Both the position numbers and the translations under genes were made by a program. Shown piece by piece: positions 6,741-8,431 of a DNA stretch of 8,431 bases. Source of the DNA: Sphingomonas bacterium (lineage in GTDB: Bacteria > Pseudomonadota > Alphaproteobacteria > Sphingomonadales > Sphingomonadaceae); the NCBI RefSeq assembly GCF_903643065.1, contig NZ_CAHJWX010000052.1, positions 1 to 8,431 of the forward strand. Direction: 5' to 3'. Within the stretch, counting starts at the first letter, position 1. Each line of letters starts with the position of its first letter. The notes under the pieces were generated by a model that saw only the letters and a program-made list of their open reading frames with translations, had not been told where the DNA came from and ran no database searches.

Positions 6741-6745
6741 TTAGA

Positions 6746-7918
6746 TCAGGCGTCCGGCAGCTCCAATACGCGCTTGGCGATGATGTTGAGCTGGACCTCG
6801 CTCGTCCCGCCCTCGATCGAATTCGCCTTGGTGCGCAGCCAAGTGCGCGGCGCGGCGCCGCCGTTGGAGCGATCGCTCTCCCATTCCAGCGCGTCCGAGC
6901 CACCGGCCGCCATGAGCAGCTCGTGACGGCTCTTGTTCAGCTCGGTGCCGTAATATTTCATCATCGACGGCTGGGCCGGATGCGCGCGGCCCGCCTTCAG
7001 CTCGTCGATGAACCGCTCCGACATCGCGCGGAATGCCTTGGCGCGCACCTCGAACATCGCGATCTGGGCCCGCAGCAGCGGGTCGGTGTGGAAGACGCCG
7101 CTCGCGATCGCGCTCGCGACCAGCGGGTTCTCGCCCTGGTCGCCCAGCCCCATGCCCGAGATCATCTCGCGCTCGTGGCCGAGCAGGTATTTGGCGACGT
7201 CCCAGCCCTTGTTCTCGTCATGGACGCGCTGACCCCTGGGCACGCGGACATCGTCGAAGAAGGTCTCGCAGAAGGGCGAGGTGCCGCTGATCAGCAGGAT
7301 CGGCCTGGTGGAGACGCCCTGGCTCGCCATGTCGAACAGCAGGAAGCTGATCCCGCCCTGTTTCGACTCCTTCGACGTCCGGACCAGGCAGAAGATCCAG
7401 TCGGCCTGGTCGGCGTAGCTGGTCCAGACCTTCTGGCCGTTGACGATGTAATCGTCACCGTCCGGCACCGCGCTGGTGGCGAGGCCGGCGAGGTCGGAGC
7501 CGGCATTGGGCTCCGAATAGCCCTGGCACCAGCGGATCTCGCCGCGCGCGATCCTGGGGAGGTAGTCGCGCTTCTGCTCCTCCGTGCCGTATTTCAGCAG
7601 CGCCGGCCCGAGCATCGAGATGCCGAACGAGTTGAGCGGGTTGCGCGCGTGGATCGCGGCCATCTCCTCGCGCAGCACCTTGGTCTCGGCCGCGCTCAGG
7701 CCGCCGCCGCCATAAGCCACGGGCCAGTCGGGGACGGTCCAGCCGCGCTCCCCCATCGCCTGGAGCCAGCGGGCCTGGGGCGGGTTGCGCGCGGGATCGT
7801 AGCGGCGCCCGCCCCAGCAGATATCGGCGTCGGAGCGCAGCGGCTCGCGCATCTCGGGCGGGCAATGCTCGGCCAGCCAGGCTTGGGTGTCGGCGCGGAA
7901 CGTGTCGAGGTCGGTCAT
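6746..7918 (-). CDS. Acyl-CoA dehydrogenase, large catalytic subunit
   Basis: A 390-residue ACAD. The N-terminal part has the WTVPDWPVAYGG segment (60-71), the middle domain has CQGYSEPNAGSDLAGL (131-146), which contacts flavin and substrate, and the C-terminus has SIEGGTSEVQLNIIAKRVL (367-385), where Glu369 is the predicted catalytic base. GYSEPNAGSDLA with a WPVAYGG N-terminus marks the large-subunit class of heteromeric ACADs (PimC-like, or the FadE type in steroid and side-chain degradation). It should take alpha,beta hydrogens from an acyl-CoA and pass electrons to electron-transferring flavoprotein. Its ATG at 7918 overlaps the amidase TGA by one base (TGATG). The small subunit follows after the repeat-bearing gap. 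The residue assignments are seen; pairing and substrate are inferred. Confidence 0.92.
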   Translation of the reverse strand: MTDLDTFRADTQAWLAEHCPPEMREPLRSDADICWGGRRYDPARNPPQARWLQAMGERGWTVPDWPVAYGGGGLSAAETKVLREEMAAIHARNPLNSFGISMLGPALLKYGTEEQKRDYLPRIARGEIRWCQGYSEPNAGSDLAGLATSAVPDGDDYIVNGQKVWTSYADQADWIFCLVRTSKESKQGGISFLLFDMASQGVSTRPILLISGTSPFCETFFDDVRVPRGQRVHDENKGWDVAKYLLGHEREMISGMGLGDQGENPLVASAIASGVFHTDPLLRAQIAMFEVRAKAFRAMSERFIDELKAGRAHPAQPSMMKYYGTELNKSRHELLMAAGGSDALEWESDRSNGGAAPRTWLRTKANSIEGGTSEVQLNIIAKRVLELPDA

Positions 7919-8431
7919 CAGCGGCTCCAGACGAGGCCGTGCGCGGCGCGCGCGACGGCGATGGCGGTATGGTCGGCGAACGGCGCGGCGATCACCTGCG
8001 CGCCGGTCGGCAGGCCGTCCTGATCGACGCCGGCCGGGAAGCAGGTCGCGGGCAGGCCCGGATAGGTCGCGACACCGGGCCAGGCGAGCTGCGCGTCATA
8101 GGCGGTCGCGACGCCGTCGATCGTCAAAGTCCGGGCATCATAGGGATCGTCGCGGTGCGCAAAAGCGGTGACGACATTGGGCGGCGCGATCACCGCGTGG
8201 TACCGCTCGAACAGCCGCCGCCACGCGCGAGTGGTGCGAGCCTGTTCGTCCAGCGCGTCGAACCAATCCGAAGCGGTGGCGACTCCGCCGTCCAGCCAGG
8301 CAGCGCCGCGCGTGAGCGTGATCGTCAGCATCCGGCGGTAGCGGGCGTGCTGGCCCGCGAGATCGGGCAGCAGCTCGCTCGCGGTGTCGACCCGCGCGCC
8401 GTCGCGCGCCAGCGCCGCGCCGACCCGCTCG
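7918..8431 (-). CDS. Amidase signature family protein, C-terminal 170 residues
   Basis: The frame is open to the right edge, upstream of the internal Met at 8331, so the start is outside the window. The visible part includes ERVGAALARDGARVD near the edge and the typical amidase C-terminus: the YHAVIAPPNV strand, YPGLPATCFPAG and GLPTGAQVIAAPFADHTAIA. This end shapes the substrate pocket; the Ser-Ser-Lys catalytic triad lies further upstream and cannot be checked. Such enzymes hydrolyse amides to acid plus ammonia or amine. Its stop overlaps the start of the large ACAD subunit, so it belongs to the same operon and may supply the acid that becomes the CoA thioester. Glu-tRNA(Gln) amidotransferase subunit A is a related family, but the setting argues against it. 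Confidence 0.88.
   Translation of the reverse strand, partial: ERVGAALARDGARVDTASELLPDLAGQHARYRRMLTITLTRGAAWLDGGVATASDWFDALDEQARTTRAWRRLFERYHAVIAPPNVVTAFAHRDDPYDARTLTIDGVATAYDAQLAWPGVATYPGLPATCFPAGVDQDGLPTGAQVIAAPFADHTAIAVARAAHGLVWSR

Larger units (their letters stand above)
6611..6745. other. Intergenic gap filled by palindromic repeat
   Basis: These 135 bases between the two ACAD subunit genes consist almost wholly of two inverted copies of one GC-rich repeat (listed separately), with a short spacer at 6663-6679. No coding capacity is recognised. In the minus-strand transcript the copies can pair with each other and each can also fold alone. Confidence 0.75.

Noticed and set aside
6923..8023. 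Long plus-strand open frame opposite the large ACAD gene
   Set aside because: Antisense shadow of a well-supported gene, with no recognisable domain and atypical composition.

Overview
The window is a piece of a very GC-rich chromosome. Codon use with strong G/C at third positions, many acyl-CoA dehydrogenase (ACAD) genes, a BLUF photoreceptor and a GGGGAGAGGG-type intergenic palindromic repeat all suggest an alphaproteobacterium of the Sphingomonas group. The genus is an inference from style and gene content, not from a marker gene. No tRNA, rRNA, CRISPR array, transposase or phage gene is visible.

Layout. (1) At the left edge on the minus strand is the start of a small exported Gly/Pro-rich protein (1-114), with an 89-bp upstream region rich in short dyads and a direct repeat. 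(2) A minus-strand regulator (204-1448) carries two complete TetR modules in one chain. (3) Diverging from it on the plus strand is an ACAD11-type acyl-CoA dehydrogenase (1571-2869) followed by an APH-fold kinase (2912-3979). In animals these two activities are fused in ACAD10/ACAD11, and in Pseudomonas putida levulinate catabolism they are the separate pair LvaC/LvaA, which phosphorylates a 4-hydroxyacyl-CoA and then removes the phosphate. Between regulator and dehydrogenase lies a 28-bp imperfect palindrome that is a good operator candidate. Directly after the kinase is what looks like a short frameshifted stub of a short-chain dehydrogenase/reductase (SDR). (4) A convergent minus-strand cluster fills the rest: amidase C-terminus (7918 to right edge), large ACAD subunit with catalytic Glu (6746-7918), a 135-bp gap holding two inverted copies of a GC-rich repeat, small ACAD subunit without the Glu (5471-6610), a TesB-type acyl-CoA thioesterase (4581-5471), and a short BLUF blue-light sensor (4094-4501).

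How it fits together. The plus-strand pair probably feeds hydroxylated acyl-CoAs into beta-oxidation under control of the double TetR protein. The minus-strand cluster looks like a second acyl-CoA catabolic operon: an amidase that may release a carboxylic acid, a heteromeric ACAD of the alpha2beta2 type (as in PimC/PimD or the mycobacterial ChsE enzymes), and a thioesterase. Two of its junctions are one-base TGATG overlaps, which indicates translational coupling. The true substrates cannot be read from the sequence.

The most interesting points are the tandem TetR regulator with its matching intergenic dyad, the split ACAD11-like kinase/dehydrogenase pair with an eroded SDR behind it, and the repeat pair whose edge overlaps the ribosome binding site of the small ACAD subunit.
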